Shown: one piece after another, positions 9,632-17,704 of the stretch
Numbering within the stretch: the stretch's first letter is position 1
Layout of the letters: each line of letters begins with the position of its first letter
Assembly (NCBI RefSeq): GCF_000304475.1
Contig: NC_018949.1
Location: 496,001-560,000, forward strand
DNA: 64,000 bases
Source of the DNA: Kazachstania africana CBS 2517
Taxonomy: Eukaryota; Ascomycota; Saccharomycetes; Saccharomycetales; Saccharomycetaceae
Direction: 5' to 3'
The notes under the pieces: model-generated
What the model saw: the letters and a program-made list of their open reading frames with translations, nothing else
Told to the model about the DNA's origin: nothing
Databases searched by the model: none
Position numbers and translations under genes: made by a program

Positions 9632-12600
9632 TTATAGGAAAAACATCATTAGAATACTTAAAAAAATACTGTTAATCGATGTCTTTGATGCCTTACCGGC
9701 AAATGTTGTTATGACTGCGGATGTTACCCAGGTGGAGGATGCAGCTTTCGAAGCAGAAATTGTCTTGGTACTTGTGCGACTACTGGACTTTACACCACTG
9801 TTGGTATCAGTTGATGATGCGATTTCTATTAAAGATGTTTTAGACGTTGTCGCGGTAGTTGAAGTAACGGTAGAAGCAACTGAAGTAGATTCGATAGGAA
9901 TTTCCGTTAAAATGACGACAGTACTTACGGTTGGTAGAACTTTCTTACTAGAACTCGTAATTGTAACCAAGTTGCCATTACTGTTGGAAGTAGTTACCGT
10001 GACAGCTGCAATGGTGGTGAACGACACAGTGGACTTTATTGTTTGAACAGTTGTGTGTACTGCTTCTGATTTAGTACTCTGTTTCGAAGTTGGTTCTGAA
10101 GACACAAAGCTAGTTGATTCTTTCAAATGAGTATTAGTTATAAAGTCTTCGGAACTAATAGAAGCACTTCCCAGGGTAGATGATGGAATGGCTAGATTGC
10201 CTGCAGAGGATGTTGTAATGAACGATGTTTGCCTAGCTATAGCCGTATCCACAGTTGGTGTAAAAGAAGATTCTGATGTGGTTGTACTAAATAAAGAGGT
10301 TTCTGCAGTGGCGATTTCAGAAGTAGTAATAATAACATGACCTGTAGAACTTTCAGGCAAACATTCTGATTCGGTGCATGTTTTAGTAATTGTTGTAGCA
10401 GGTGAGTCATGTGCTGTTGTGTCAACTAATAATTGCAAGCTTTCAGACATTGTTGATTCGGTAGATAATATATTGTTGCTTGTGCTTGCCGATAGAGAAT
10501 CAGAGATTAATTTAGCAATATTTGTAGATGTTGTTGTAAAGCTTTCTTTCGTAGCTGCATATGGGCACCATGTTGTGTACTCAGTAACTATACCATTTAT
10601 AGTGGTGGTAACTGTAGAAAGTTGCGAGGGAGAATCAACACTGGAAGTTTTTTCAGCGGCTGTCAATGGACACCAAGTTGTGTACTCAGTAAAAACACCA
10701 TTTACGGTTGTAGTGACGGTGGAAAGATGTAGCGATGAAGATGTGATAGATACTGTAGAAATAGATGAGACAGATGTAGTAGAAGGTGAGATAGATTCGG
10801 CTTCTTCCGTTGTCGATGTACTAGAAGTTAGGAGAGGGACGATAGATGTTATTCTAGAAGTAGAGACACTGCCCGTTATAGAAACAGAACTGGTAAGATC
10901 AGCTGTTAGGGAAGTGAAGGCAGTGGTACTAGATGGTGTAGAACTAGAGGTAACCTCGCCGGATGAGGTAGAAGCTGGGATAATACTACTAGCTGGCGTA
11001 GGTGTTGAGCTAGTACTAATGACTGTGATAGCTTCAGAATGAGATAACATTGTAGTATCTTCAGCAGAATAGGAACTTAACCCTACTGTAGTACATTCGC
11101 TGCCAGAGCACTTTATAAAAGAAGTACTAGAGCTCACAGACTCTGTATTTGGTGTGAAATCAGTTGTGGTGGAAGTAATTAATGTTGGGGTGCAAACATG
11201 ATCAGAGCAAACTTCAGTAGAGATAATAACAGTTCTGTCATTTATTTTGGTCACCTCTTCCGTAGTTTCAAGTGGACACCATGTGGTATATACTGTTTTA
11301 ATACCATTCACAGTAGTGGTGACTAGAGAAGATGTAGATTGCGGTGCAACAACTATTGTTAAGCTATTGCTTTCAGATTTTCCTACTGAATTTGATAAAC
11401 TGACGAAAGTTGATAAAATGTCTATGTGTGATTTCTCAGAGGGTAAAAAGGACACAGGTGAACTTAATGTTGCAGCCGATACAGTACTTTCAGTTGTAGC
11501 AATGGCAGTAGACATGATATTAGCAGATGAAGAAGCTGACTGAATATGTGAGGAAGCGGAATGTACAGGGGAAGTAGGACTTAAGGCAACAGTTTCTGGA
11601 ATCGAGCTACCAAGAGGTGCAACATAAGATGAGGTTTCAGCTGAAAGTACGGATATAAAAGATTCTAGACTAAAAATACTAGAGACAGTGTTAGAAAGTG
11701 TACAATTGTCATTTGAACAAACTTCGGTGGATTTAGTGACTGTCTTAGTATTTGTTTCCGTAGCCACCTCTGTGGCGGTATATGGACAGCTAGATATGTA
11801 AGTTGTAACAACACCATTAATGGTAGTCGTGTAGGTAGATAGAGAATAGGTTTCATAAGTGTAGAGGGAGCTGTCGGAAAGAGAAGTGGAGCTTGTAATA
11901 ATTGATGGGTTTGTAATTGTAGCTATTTGTTCAACAGTAGTTTGGGAAGGTTTGTTAGAGCTCAAACCTCTAAAGGAAGTAATTTCGGTGGAGATATCAG
12001 AAAATTGGCCTGCAATTTCAATAGAAGATGTTTGAGAGGCAGTTTGATCGGTTACCACAGTAGTATAAGTTGACATTTCACATTTGTCCGAAGAACAAAC
12101 TTCTGTTGAGACTGTGATTGTTTCGTAACTCGTAGTAACCAGCTGAGAACCAGTTTCATATGGACACCAAGTAGTATAAGTTGTAACAACATCATTGATG
12201 GTTGTAGTAACTGTTGATAAAGTTGAAGCTTCAGACAACTTCTTGTGGCTTTGTGAAAGAGACGTTGCGGCAACTGCACTACTAGAATATAAAAAACTAG
12301 AAGAGGTCGAGGTCACTGTCGAGCTAGAGATAGACGAAACATCATGGAGTGATGCAGCCTCCATAGAGTGAGAAGCAGATGTGCTGATAGATAGTAAGGG
12401 ACCACTAGTCATAGTAATATTACTAGATAAATCAGAGATGGTGGAAGAAATCATATTTTGTGCGTAAGATTCTAAAGCTGAATACTCAGTACTTTGTGAA
12501 CTGGATTGAATGGAAGGGCTTGTAACAGCAGTAAAAGAGATTGAGTCATCAGTTGAAGTTGTAGTCGAAGATGCCTTCAATGGGCACCAGGTAACATACT

Positions 12601-14038
12601 CGGTTACAACACCTTCAATTGTAGTAGTTTTGGTTGCTAGTGCCGCGGTATATGTAGTAAATATTTCAGTACCTGAAGTGGAAAAAGTTGATGTGATAAC
12701 TGTAGTAGTTTCGCTAGTAATACTCGAGGAACTATTGATAGCGGTAGATGGAATTGAAGGAGAAAACCATGGGGAGGAAATAGTAGAGGTAATAATATCG
12801 CTAGATAAGGGAATAGAAGAGTTCATATCCCTTGTTGCGGCGCTGGCATATGATGATGATGAAGATGTTGTTGTTGCTAAAAATGTTAATTCGTTTATTT
12901 CCCCGCTACTGACTGACCCTGATGAGTAGCCCATGACAGAGTTTGTAGTAGAAGCTGCTAGAATGGTTGTGTTAGCACTAGTATTGAAAGCCGTAGTTTC
13001 AAGCACTGCAGAAGAGGCAGTTGCTTCAGGGGAGGTGGATACTGATGAAATCGAAAGATCAATGGAAGAAATTGTGGAATTATCTTGAACGGCAGTGTTA
13101 CCTGAAGAATATTGTCGACTAGTTAAAACTTCTTGTAACATTGAAGACGTTGCTGATGCTAGGAGGGTAGAGGAAGATACGGTGACAGATGCAACAGTCG
13201 TTGAAGTGCCAACACCTGTTGTATTGAGTAAATCACTTCTGCCAGTGGTGGAAAGAGATATATCACTAATTTGAGATGTAAGAGCCTCACTGGTGACGGC
13301 TGATAATAGTACAGAGTTATCACTTGATTGTATAACATTGGAAGGAACGGTACTTTCTATAGAGATGTGGGACTCTTTTGAGTAGGATGATAAAGTTCCT
13401 GAAACCTCAGATACAATGCTGGTAGCGAAGTTCGATTCTGTGGAGTTCGTTGCGGAAGCGATTTCTTCATTGTCTAGAGAAGCGTCACTTGAAGAAACAG
13501 AAGCGCTAGCCGTGGAATAATATTGAGGATCTATCGTAGTTGGTGCACCGCCAAAGGAAGCTCCTAACGTTGATGTACCTTCTTGAGACATCGAATTAGA
13601 TAATATTGAAGTAGAATCTTGCGAAGTTTGAGCTGGCGAATATTCCTCACTCGTCATAAAGGTCGCATCAAAGGAATTGCTATGCGAAGAAGGTCTCAAC
13701 GTGGTAAATAAGGTGGAGGAAGTTGAAGCAGCTGTTACTGAGATAATTGAACTGTCTGATGCTGTGGAAGCTGACTGGGTATTTTGAAAATATGTTGAGA
13801 CACTTGCGGAAGTACTCAAAGGACCGCTTGAAGTTTCAATACTTGTAATTTCTATGGATTGTGGATATTCAATGGTATTTGAGGAGGCCATAACACTTCT
13901 TGATGAGCCACTCGATGAAATTTTCTCATAAATGGAGCTAGAAGATAAGAAATTCGTTTGACTGGTAGTTGTTTCATTGAAATATTGACCTAATACTGTT
14001 GATGCAAGTACTGCGGTCAGAATAACTGAGGAATGCAT
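9632..14038 (-). CDS. FIG2: FIG2/AGA1-type GPI-anchored mating adhesin with WCPL and CX4C repeats
   Basis: Ser/Thr-rich cell-wall adhesin of mating cells, 1468 residues. The ATG at 14038-14036 is preferred over an in-frame ATG 48 bp upstream because it puts the secretion signal MHSSVILTAVLASTVLGQ at the N-terminus. The C-terminus is hydrophobic (FLSILMMFFL) after small residues, a GPI-anchor signal. The body holds six WCPL-type modules of the form TTxNGVxTxYTTWCPx, encoded near 12580, 12163, 11787, 11274, 10670 and 10563. One (11787) is degenerate, SCPY instead of WCPY. Five CX4C motifs (CSSDKC, CSNDNC, CSDHVC, CSGSEC, CTESEC) follow several of them. Fig2 and Aga1 use WCPL and CX4C units in mating adhesion. 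Length is closer to Fig2 (about 1600) than Aga1 (about 725), and the position next to ABP1 is that of FIG2. Two upstream pheromone response elements support mating induction. Confidence 0.9.
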   Translation of the reverse strand: MHSSVILTAVLASTVLGQYFNETTTSQTNFLSSSSIYEKISSSGSSRSVMASSNTIEYPQSIEITSIETSSGPLSTSASVSTYFQNTQSASTASDSSIISVTAASTSSTLFTTLRPSSHSNSFDATFMTSEEYSPAQTSQDSTSILSNSMSQEGTSTLGASFGGAPTTIDPQYYSTASASVSSSDASLDNEEIASATNSTESNFATSIVSEVSGTLSSYSKESHISIESTVPSNVIQSSDNSVLLSAVTSEALTSQISDISLSTTGRSDLLNTTGVGTSTTVASVTVSSSTLLASATSSMLQEVLTSRQYSSGNTAVQDNSTISSIDLSISSVSTSPEATASSAVLETTAFNTSANTTILAASTTNSVMGYSSGSVSSGEINELTFLATTTSSSSSYASAATRDMNSSIPLSSDIITSTISSPWFSPSIPSTAINSSSSITSETTTVITSTFSTSGTEIFTTYTAALATKTTTIEGVVTEYVTWCPLKASSTTTSTDDSISFTAVTSPSIQSSSQSTEYSALESYAQNMISSTISDLSSNITMTSGPLLSISTSASHSMEAASLHDVSSISSSTVTSTSSSFLYSSSAVAATSLSQSHKKLSEASTLSTVTTTINDVVTTYTTWCPYETGSQLVTTSYETITVSTEVCSSDKCEMSTYTTVVTDQTASQTSSIEIAGQFSDISTEITSFRGLSSNKPSQTTVEQIATITNPSIITSSTSLSDSSLYTYETYSLSTYTTTINGVVTTYISSCPYTATEVATETNTKTVTKSTEVCSNDNCTLSNTVSSIFSLESFISVLSAETSSYVAPLGSSIPETVALSPTSPVHSASSHIQSASSSANIMSTAIATTESTVSAATLSSPVSFLPSEKSHIDILSTFVSLSNSVGKSESNSLTIVVAPQSTSSLVTTTVNGIKTVYTTWCPLETTEEVTKINDRTVIISTEVCSDHVCTPTLITSTTTDFTPNTESVSSSTSFIKCSGSECTTVGLSSYSAEDTTMLSHSEAITVISTSSTPTPASSIIPASTSSGEVTSSSTPSSTTAFTSLTADLTSSVSITGSVSTSRITSIVPLLTSSTSTTEEAESISPSTTSVSSISTVSITSSSLHLSTVTTTVNGVFTEYTTWCPLTAAEKTSSVDSPSQLSTVTTTINGIVTEYTTWCPYAATKESFTTTSTNIAKLISDSLSASTSNNILSTESTMSESLQLLVDTTAHDSPATTITKTCTESECLPESSTGHVIITTSEIATAETSLFSTTTSESSFTPTVDTAIARQTSFITTSSAGNLAIPSSTLGSASISSEDFITNTHLKESTSFVSSEPTSKQSTKSEAVHTTVQTIKSTVSFTTIAAVTVTTSNSNGNLVTITSSSKKVLPTVSTVVILTEIPIESTSVASTVTSTTATTSKTSLIEIASSTDTNSGVKSSSRTSTKTISASKAASSTWVTSAVITTFAGKASKTSINSIFLSILMMFFL

Positions 14039-14108
14039 GGCTGACAAGTTGGATAGTTCATTAATGAAAGGGAATATATCTCCCAATTCTCATTCAGTCA
14101 TTCGCCCT

Positions 14109-14117
14109 TATATATAC
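14109..14117 (-). promoter_or_regulatory. TATA box of FIG2
   Basis: On the minus strand the segment reads TATATATAAGG, about 71 bp upstream of the chosen FIG2 ATG. The spacing suits yeast TATA-to-start distances and supports the 14038 start over the longer one. Confidence 0.6.
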
Positions 14118-14235
14118 ACAGCCATAACGAAAAATACATGAGAGTTAGTAGAATGCTATATTTAGGATCAGACAAACTTGATACTTGCTTCCGTTTGCTG
14201 TCACTTCATCTTTTGCTTTAAATTGGAATCATCGA

Positions 14236-14242
14236 TGTTTCA
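14236..14242 (-). promoter_or_regulatory. Pheromone response element (Ste12 site) 1
   Basis: Exact TGAAACA on the minus strand, 198 bp upstream of the FIG2 ATG. TGAAACA is the Ste12 pheromone response element, known to occur in multiple copies before FIG2 and AGA1. Confidence 0.75.
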
Positions 14243-14298
14243 AAAGTTAGCGATGTCTTAAAGCCTTGAAAAAAAAAAAAATACGTACAGCTAAGAAA

Positions 14299-14305
14299 TG
14301 TTTCA
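14299..14305 (-). promoter_or_regulatory. Pheromone response element (Ste12 site) 2
   Basis: Second exact TGAAACA in the same orientation, 63 bp from the first and 261 bp upstream of the FIG2 ATG. The paired arrangement makes a chance occurrence unlikely. Confidence 0.75.
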
Positions 14306-14355
14306 TGATTGTTTAAAAAAGTATAGAGACAACACTAGGAGATGTATATACATTT

Positions 14356-16017
14356 TTATTGATTGCCTAAATTAACGTAGTTACTTGGGAACAGACCCTT
14401 CTCTCCATTCTTTTCTAGTTCACCTAACCACCAGTCGTCGTCGACAAATTCAATGTTGATGATTTTATCGTTTTCTTCAAAAGTCAGTTCATTATCCTCG
14501 CCTGCTTCGTAATCATACTCAGCAATAGCCCATGGTTGTTCCTCCTTTTGTTCTGTAGCTCTTCTTGGAGGTGGAGGTGGGATGGCTCTAGTTTCTTGTT
14601 GTGGTTCATCGTAGTCTCTTGTTGGTAAGCTTGGAGCAGGTTCCTCTTCCTCTTGTTCTTCTTGTTCTTCTTCTTCGTCAACATTTGTTCTAGAAGGAAG
14701 CGATGGGGTAGGAGGTTCTTCTTGCTCTTCTTCTTCGGGTTCAATTTCTTGTTTTCTAGAAGGTAATGATGGAGCAGCAGCTTCTTCTTCTTCATCATTC
14801 CAATCGTCTTCATTTTGTTGCTCTTCCTCATGATCAGAAACTTCTTGGTGCATGCCCGGTAGACGGGTACCAATTTTTGTGTAATCAGTTTTGACCGGTT
14901 GACGTTCAGCTTCTTGAACCGGTGGTTTTGAGAATGGTTTTGGGGAAATGATGGTTGGCTCTGTAGATAAGGTTTCAAACTTGGATTTCAAATCGTTAAC
15001 ATCTTCTTGTTCTTCATCTTCTCTTTCTTCTTCTTCTCCAGCGGCGGAATATGATTTAGCTGGTTCTTCTACTTGGGTTGATTCAGTAGTGGCAGACTGT
15101 TTAGCCTTCTTTTCAGCCCATAATTGAGCTGGAGTCTTTTCAGTTTTGAAACCTTTAATGACGTTATCATCATTTCTCTTGTACTCGTTTCCTAATACGG
15201 GTGGTTTGGTGCCCTTTAAGAAAGAATTGATTTCATTGTCTCTTTGTAATTTGGATTGGTTCTTTAGAGATGCAATGTCATCCTTTGGATTGATCTTTGA
15301 GCCGGATGCTTCAGCATGGACTAAACGTGGATCCTCCTTTGCAGTTTCTTCGGCAATGACTTTTTGTAAATCGATCTTACCAATTGGTTTGTAAGTAGAT
15401 TGGTTGGCAGATAATGGTTGCTTGTTAAAATCACGTTCTTTGATTTCTGGTTCACCCCAATCGTCTTCTTCATTAGATTGTGGAACAGTTCTCTTTGGGG
15501 CAACCACTGGAGTAGGGATGCTCCTCTTCACTGGTGGAGGAGAAGAGATTTTTGGCTTGGTTGGAGCGGAAGCACTTTTTTGAATAGAATAACGAGCACC
15601 GGCGGCGTTACTAACTTTCATGAGTAACTCCTTTTCATCCAAATCATCTTCGTCCCTAGCAGTGACTTGGATGTGATAGCCTTTTAAAATGTTATTAGCC
15701 ACGGTACCAAAATTTGCTGCAAAAGAAGCTCTAGTCTTCATTGGAGCAGAATCTGGACACCAACCGATTAAAATCAGTTTCTCCACGTCTGAACCTGGTG
15801 GAGACACTCTTGCCATACCATATTGAACTTTGGTATCGTCGAATGATGCTAAAAATTCAGTGAAATCAGAACCAGTAGATTCTGGGAAATATTCTTTGGA
15901 GGCGTTTGGTGATAAGATTAACCATTTTGTTTGATCGTCATCACCTCTGACCACTTTCAGGTATGCCTGTTCGATATCTCTAGAGTGAGAGTCGCAATTT
16001 ATAGGTTCTAAAGCCAT
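14356..16017 (-). CDS. ABP1: ABP1, actin-binding endocytic adaptor
   Basis: Actin-patch protein that activates Arp2/3 and recruits kinases and synaptojanin during endocytosis; 553 residues from the ATG at 16017. The first in-frame ATG, 36 bp upstream, is not used because MALEPI is the conserved Abp1 N-terminus. An ADF/cofilin-homology domain spans roughly 1-140. Acidic Arp2/3-binding patches follow (DDWGEPE near 180-190, EDDWNDEEEE near 405). Then come three copies of a P-S-L-P-[ST]-R unit separated by glutamate tracts, a PPPPPRR segment, and a C-terminal SH3 domain (AIAEYDYEAGEDNELTF ... DDDWWLGEL ... GLFPSNYVNL). S. cerevisiae Abp1 is 592 aa. Its neighbours FIG2 and the YCR087C-A ortholog are the same as on chromosome III. 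Confidence 0.97.
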   Translation of the reverse strand: MALEPINCDSHSRDIEQAYLKVVRGDDDQTKWLILSPNASKEYFPESTGSDFTEFLASFDDTKVQYGMARVSPPGSDVEKLILIGWCPDSAPMKTRASFAANFGTVANNILKGYHIQVTARDEDDLDEKELLMKVSNAAGARYSIQKSASAPTKPKISSPPPVKRSIPTPVVAPKRTVPQSNEEDDWGEPEIKERDFNKQPLSANQSTYKPIGKIDLQKVIAEETAKEDPRLVHAEASGSKINPKDDIASLKNQSKLQRDNEINSFLKGTKPPVLGNEYKRNDDNVIKGFKTEKTPAQLWAEKKAKQSATTESTQVEEPAKSYSAAGEEEEREDEEQEDVNDLKSKFETLSTEPTIISPKPFSKPPVQEAERQPVKTDYTKIGTRLPGMHQEVSDHEEEQQNEDDWNDEEEEAAAPSLPSRKQEIEPEEEEQEEPPTPSLPSRTNVDEEEEQEEQEEEEPAPSLPTRDYDEPQQETRAIPPPPPRRATEQKEEQPWAIAEYDYEAGEDNELTFEENDKIINIEFVDDDWWLGELEKNGEKGLFPSNYVNLGNQ

Positions 16018-16459
16018 ATTGGTGTGTTTGTATGTTAATAAGTGTTGTCTCAAAGGTGATTAATACCCCTATACAGTGGCTTGAAAAGTTGTTTTTTTTT
16101 TTCATTCTCAGTAAGGAACTTGACAGCAAAATACAGTATATGAAAGATCTAGTATACAGCATGAGAAGTACCGATTACGCTGGAGAGTCCTGCTAGTAAG
16201 CCGTTTGGTTCTCAATGAGAAAGCTACGAGGTGGTGCATAGTTCAAGATTAAGCGGCGGACAGCGTCGTGGACAGTCTCATGAAATGATCGGAAATGCGA
16301 CGAAATAGCTGATATTAGAAAGTTGTAAGATAATAATAGTCAGCAGGATACTTCCAATAGCACTATTGGCATCACAGTGCGGTACCATGGCCCTGGGGGG
16401 CCATTTATGAAGCTGGTCGTTATTCATTACTGGCAGTGTCTCACTATGCGAATTTAAAA

Positions 16460-16472
16460 TGAAAAATTTTTT
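16460..16472 (+). promoter_or_regulatory. RRPE element (ribosome-biogenesis promoter)
   Basis: TGAAAAATTTTTT, an exact match to the rRNA-processing element bound by Stb3/Sfp1-type regulators, 58-70 bp upstream of the ATG at 16530. Confidence 0.65.
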
Positions 16473-16486
16473 GGTCTGAAAAGGAA

Positions 16487-16494
16487 GCTCATCG
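16487..16494 (-). promoter_or_regulatory. PAC box (Dot6/Tod6 site)
   Basis: GCTCATCG, the reverse complement of the CGATGAGC core of the PAC motif, 15 bp after the RRPE. Paired RRPE and PAC is the signature of the ribosome-biogenesis regulon. Its short distance to the ATG (36 bp) is unusual. Confidence 0.5.
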
Positions 16495-16529
16495 ATAAAG
16501 AATAGCTCGAGAGATACGTGCGAATCACG

Positions 16530-16982
16530 ATGGTCACTTTCAATTGTGAGGTCTGTAACGACACTGTTCCTAAGAAAAACACTGAAAAGCATTACTACCG
16601 TTGTCCCAACGCTTACTACACCTGTATTGACTGTTCAAAGACTTTCGATGACGGTGTGAGTTACAAGCAACATACTTCATGTATCAGTGAAGATGAGAAA
16701 TATCAAAAGGCATTGTACAAGGGTGCCAAGAAGGGTACCAATCAAAAGGGAGGACAGAAAGCAGAAAAACCAAAGGCCCAGCCTACAGTCGAGACAAAAT
16801 CGGTGGTTGCTGAAAAGAAAGTTAAGAAAGTTGAGTCTAAAAAGCAACCCACTAAATTGGTTAAAGGTGAATCTCTATACAAGATTCTAAGGGGAATCAA
16901 GGACAAAGATGAAAAGAAAAAGCTTTTAAAATCATTGATTGTCAACGATAGTGGGAAATCATTAGATTTAAAAAAGGATTAA
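16530..16982 (+). CDS. LYAR-type C2HC zinc-finger protein (YCR087C-A ortholog)
   Basis: A 150-residue nucleolar-type protein. An N-terminal zinc finger has the arrangement NCEVCNDTVPKKN ... HYYRC followed by YTCIDCSKTF ... YKQHTSC, the LYAR pattern. A lysine-rich, low-complexity tail ends in LDLKKD. S. cerevisiae YCR087C-A is 153 aa, located to nucleolus/nucleus, function unproven. The ATG at 16530 (MVTFNCEV) is the conserved start; the frame is open upstream, but only through a GTG codon, which yeast would not normally use. RRPE and PAC boxes upstream suggest a ribosome-biogenesis role. It is convergent with CSM1, with 72 bp between stops. Confidence 0.9.
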   Translation: MVTFNCEVCNDTVPKKNTEKHYYRCPNAYYTCIDCSKTFDDGVSYKQHTSCISEDEKYQKALYKGAKKGTNQKGGQKAEKPKAQPTVETKSVVAEKKVKKVESKKQPTKLVKGESLYKILRGIKDKDEKKKLLKSLIVNDSGKSLDLKKD

Positions 16983-17030
16983 TGTGTATATGTGGTGAAT
17001 TAATTGTGTACATATATGGTGAATTAATGT

Positions 17031-17048
17031 ATATATATATATATATAT
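17031..17048. repeat. (AT)9 microsatellite
   Basis: Nine AT units between the convergent stops of the LYAR-type gene and CSM1. An imperfect direct repeat with the core GGTGAATTAAT occurs twice just to its left (16993-17028). Confidence 0.8.
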
Positions 17049-17054
17049 CGCGGA

Positions 17055-17588
17055 TTATTGTTTACTTTTATTTAAGCATTTTGATAGTTTTATGTAGAAT
17101 TGGTTCAAAGAATTTAGTGGGAATGACAAGGTATCGAACATATAGCTGGGCAATTGTCCCTGTAACGTCTTTAATTCCTCTGTAGACCGTTGCTTCAGCA
17201 ATGGTACGTAGATAACCTCGGTCGAGGCATTCTCACCTTTCACAAATCCCAGTTTGTAATCCATTATGCCTTTCTTACTTCCTTGCGATGTATCGAACCA
17301 GAGACCCGTATCGTCTTCATACGATTTGTGTACTCGAACACCGCAGAGATGCTCGAAAAGATCCTTTATCACGTCTATATTCTCAGCTTTATCCTTCAGC
17401 TGTTGTTGTGTCTTGACTACTTGCTGTTTTAAGTTAGCAATTTCGTTCTCTAGATTTGAAATTCTATCATCTTTAACCCTAAGCTTCTCGTTCAAAGTCG
17501 AATTCTCATTAACCAATTTCGTTATCAGAAGATCTGCATTCTCCAATTGCTCCTTCACACTCTCCTTATACTCTATCAGTGCCTCCAT
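17055..17588 (-). CDS. CSM1: CSM1, monopolin complex subunit
   Basis: Csm1 dimers, with Lrs4 (and Mam1 in meiosis I), clamp sister kinetochores and anchor rDNA in the nucleolus. 177 residues from the ATG at 17588; a longer frame would need a TTG start. Residues ~1-75 form a heptad coiled coil (ENADLLITKLVNEN ... KQQVVKTQQQL). A globular RWD-like domain follows with the conserved segments VRVHKSYEDDTGLWFD, IMDYKLGFVKG and EVIYVPLLKQR, and ends in LNQFYIKLSKCLNK. S. cerevisiae Csm1 is 190 aa. It shares a 116-bp divergent promoter with NIF3. CSM1 is the last gene of the chromosome III block here. Confidence 0.96.
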   Translation of the reverse strand: MEALIEYKESVKEQLENADLLITKLVNENSTLNEKLRVKDDRISNLENEIANLKQQVVKTQQQLKDKAENIDVIKDLFEHLCGVRVHKSYEDDTGLWFDTSQGSKKGIMDYKLGFVKGENASTEVIYVPLLKQRSTEELKTLQGQLPSYMFDTLSFPLNSLNQFYIKLSKCLNKSKQ

Positions 17589-17704
17589 TGCCACGCCACT
17601 TCTTTTCCACAAGACTCTATACTAGTGATGATCGATTTTCAAGAAGAAAAACCGAATTAGATGTCTTAACGTTTAGTATTTATCACACTGGAAACACAGA
17701 GAGT

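Larger units (their letters stand above)
14039..14355. promoter_or_regulatory. FIG2 promoter / ABP1 3' region
   Basis: A 317-bp spacer between the FIG2 start and the ABP1 stop, both on the minus strand. It carries a TATA box and two Ste12-type elements listed separately, plus an A-run near 14269-14281. It must also contain the ABP1 polyadenylation signals. Confidence 0.6.
16018..16529. promoter_or_regulatory. Divergent promoter region, ABP1 / YCR087C-A ortholog
   Basis: A 512-bp spacer. The right part holds an RRPE and a PAC box directed at the plus-strand gene (listed separately). The left part has a T-run near 16091-16102 close to the ABP1 start. A C/G-rich palindromic stretch (CCATGGCCCTGGGGGGCC) lies at about 16386-16403; its meaning is unknown. 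Confidence 0.5.

Noticed and set aside
9711..12929. Long plus-strand open frames opposite the FIG2 gene (up to 222 codons).
   Set aside because: They mirror the Ser/Thr-rich repeat coding of FIG2, whose antisense lacks stops; their translations are low-complexity Val/Asp-rich and several lack homology-like features.
16518..16529. N-terminal extensions starting at GTG or TTG for several genes (the LYAR-type gene, CSM1, NIF3, EDC, MTC3, DOC1, PDE1).
   Set aside because: Yeast nuclear genes start at ATG with rare exceptions; in each case the internal ATG gives the conserved N-terminus or the family length.
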